This document shows positions 13,687 to 13,783 of a DNA stretch of 13,783 nucleotides, one piece after another. This DNA comes from Balneolaceae bacterium SMO_bin1 (lineage in GTDB: Bacteria > Bacteroidota > Rhodothermia > Balneolales > Balneolaceae): assembly GCA_003123965.1 (NCBI GenBank), contig NNSL01000454.1:1-13783 (forward strand), given 5' to 3'. The notes beneath the pieces were generated by a model that saw nothing but the letters and a program-made list of their open reading frames with translations, ran no database searches and was not told where the DNA came from. Position 1 is the stretch's first letter; every line of letters begins with the position of its first letter. Both the position numbers and the translations under genes were made by a program.

Positions 13687-13783
13687 ATGGCTTCACGAAA
13701 AGAATACATCGACAAACTTGAATCGCAGCTGCGCGAGTGGAACCAGAAACTAGATGAGTATAAGGCCAAAGCGGAGGGGCAGT
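13687..13783 (+). CDS. Small coiled-coil protein, start only (cut by window edge)
   Basis: Only the first 32 residues are visible. They begin MASRKEYIDKLESQLREWNQ and continue as an unbroken charged heptad-like helix. This matches the opening of short coiled-coil proteins of the cyanobacterial sll1863-like stress type (a KLExQLxEWxxKxDExKAKA pattern), which are usually about 80-110 residues long and helical throughout. It follows dps by 25 bases on the same strand and may be cotranscribed with it. No function beyond probable stress association can be inferred, and the C-terminus is outside the window. Confidence 0.7.
   Translation, partial: MASRKEYIDKLESQLREWNQKLDEYKAKAEGQ

Overview
The window reads as ordinary chromosome from a member of the Bacteroidota/Balneolota/Rhodothermota group; Balneolaceae-like is my best guess, but this rests on protein style and gene order, not on a marker gene. 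Supporting signs are an rsmD-coaD neighbourhood preceded by an unrecognised gene in the slot where I recall Bacteroidota carrying DUF3822, an FmdB-like protein of the MPTYEYKR type, and start codons that almost all lack a Shine-Dalgarno sequence and sit behind A/T-rich leaders. There are no rRNA, tRNA, CRISPR, IS or phage genes.

Layout. Left edge (+): the 3' part of a SAM-dependent methyltransferase (3-389). A long minus-strand block follows, read right to left. The block starts with a frameshifted thiopurine methyltransferase (7327-6655), a membrane-anchored coiled-coil protein (6483-5995) and an unrecognised 285-aa protein with a PilM/ASKHA-like outline (5988-5131). It continues with rsmD (5037-4477), a secreted or anchored matrixin-like metalloprotease (4460-3603), coaD (3580-3077), an aspartate aminotransferase (2962-1769), an FmdB-like protein (1673-1389), a GbsR/MarR-type regulator (1378-782) and a frameshifted yraN (789-414). 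Plus strand from 7398: MgtC/SapB-type membrane protein, DinF-type MATE transporter (TTG start), a class I methyltransferase and sixA. A SulP anion transporter with a STAS domain (12289-10556) lies on the minus strand, preceded by and overlapping a tiny two-helix membrane protein. The right end (+) has an unrecognised 116-aa protein, a Dps ferritin and the start of a small coiled-coil protein.

How the genes work together. fmdB-gbsR-yraN and rsmD-protease-coaD are tightly packed and look like operons. The first joins a small Zn-ribbon relative, a regulator and a DNA-processing nuclease-like gene. The second joins 16S rRNA methylation and CoA synthesis with a protease that does not obviously belong there. 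The right end looks like a stress-protection cluster (Dps plus a coiled-coil protein).

The most notable points are two genes broken by what looks like one extra base in an A-run, a metzincin whose catalytic domain is split by a long coiled coil inside the rsmD-coaD locus, and a possible minimal PilM-like/PilO- or pseudopilin-like pair upstream of rsmD. Several perfect palindromes in intergenic gaps may be operators. No gap exceeds 300 bases. I do not see a clear-cut new defence or mobile system here.
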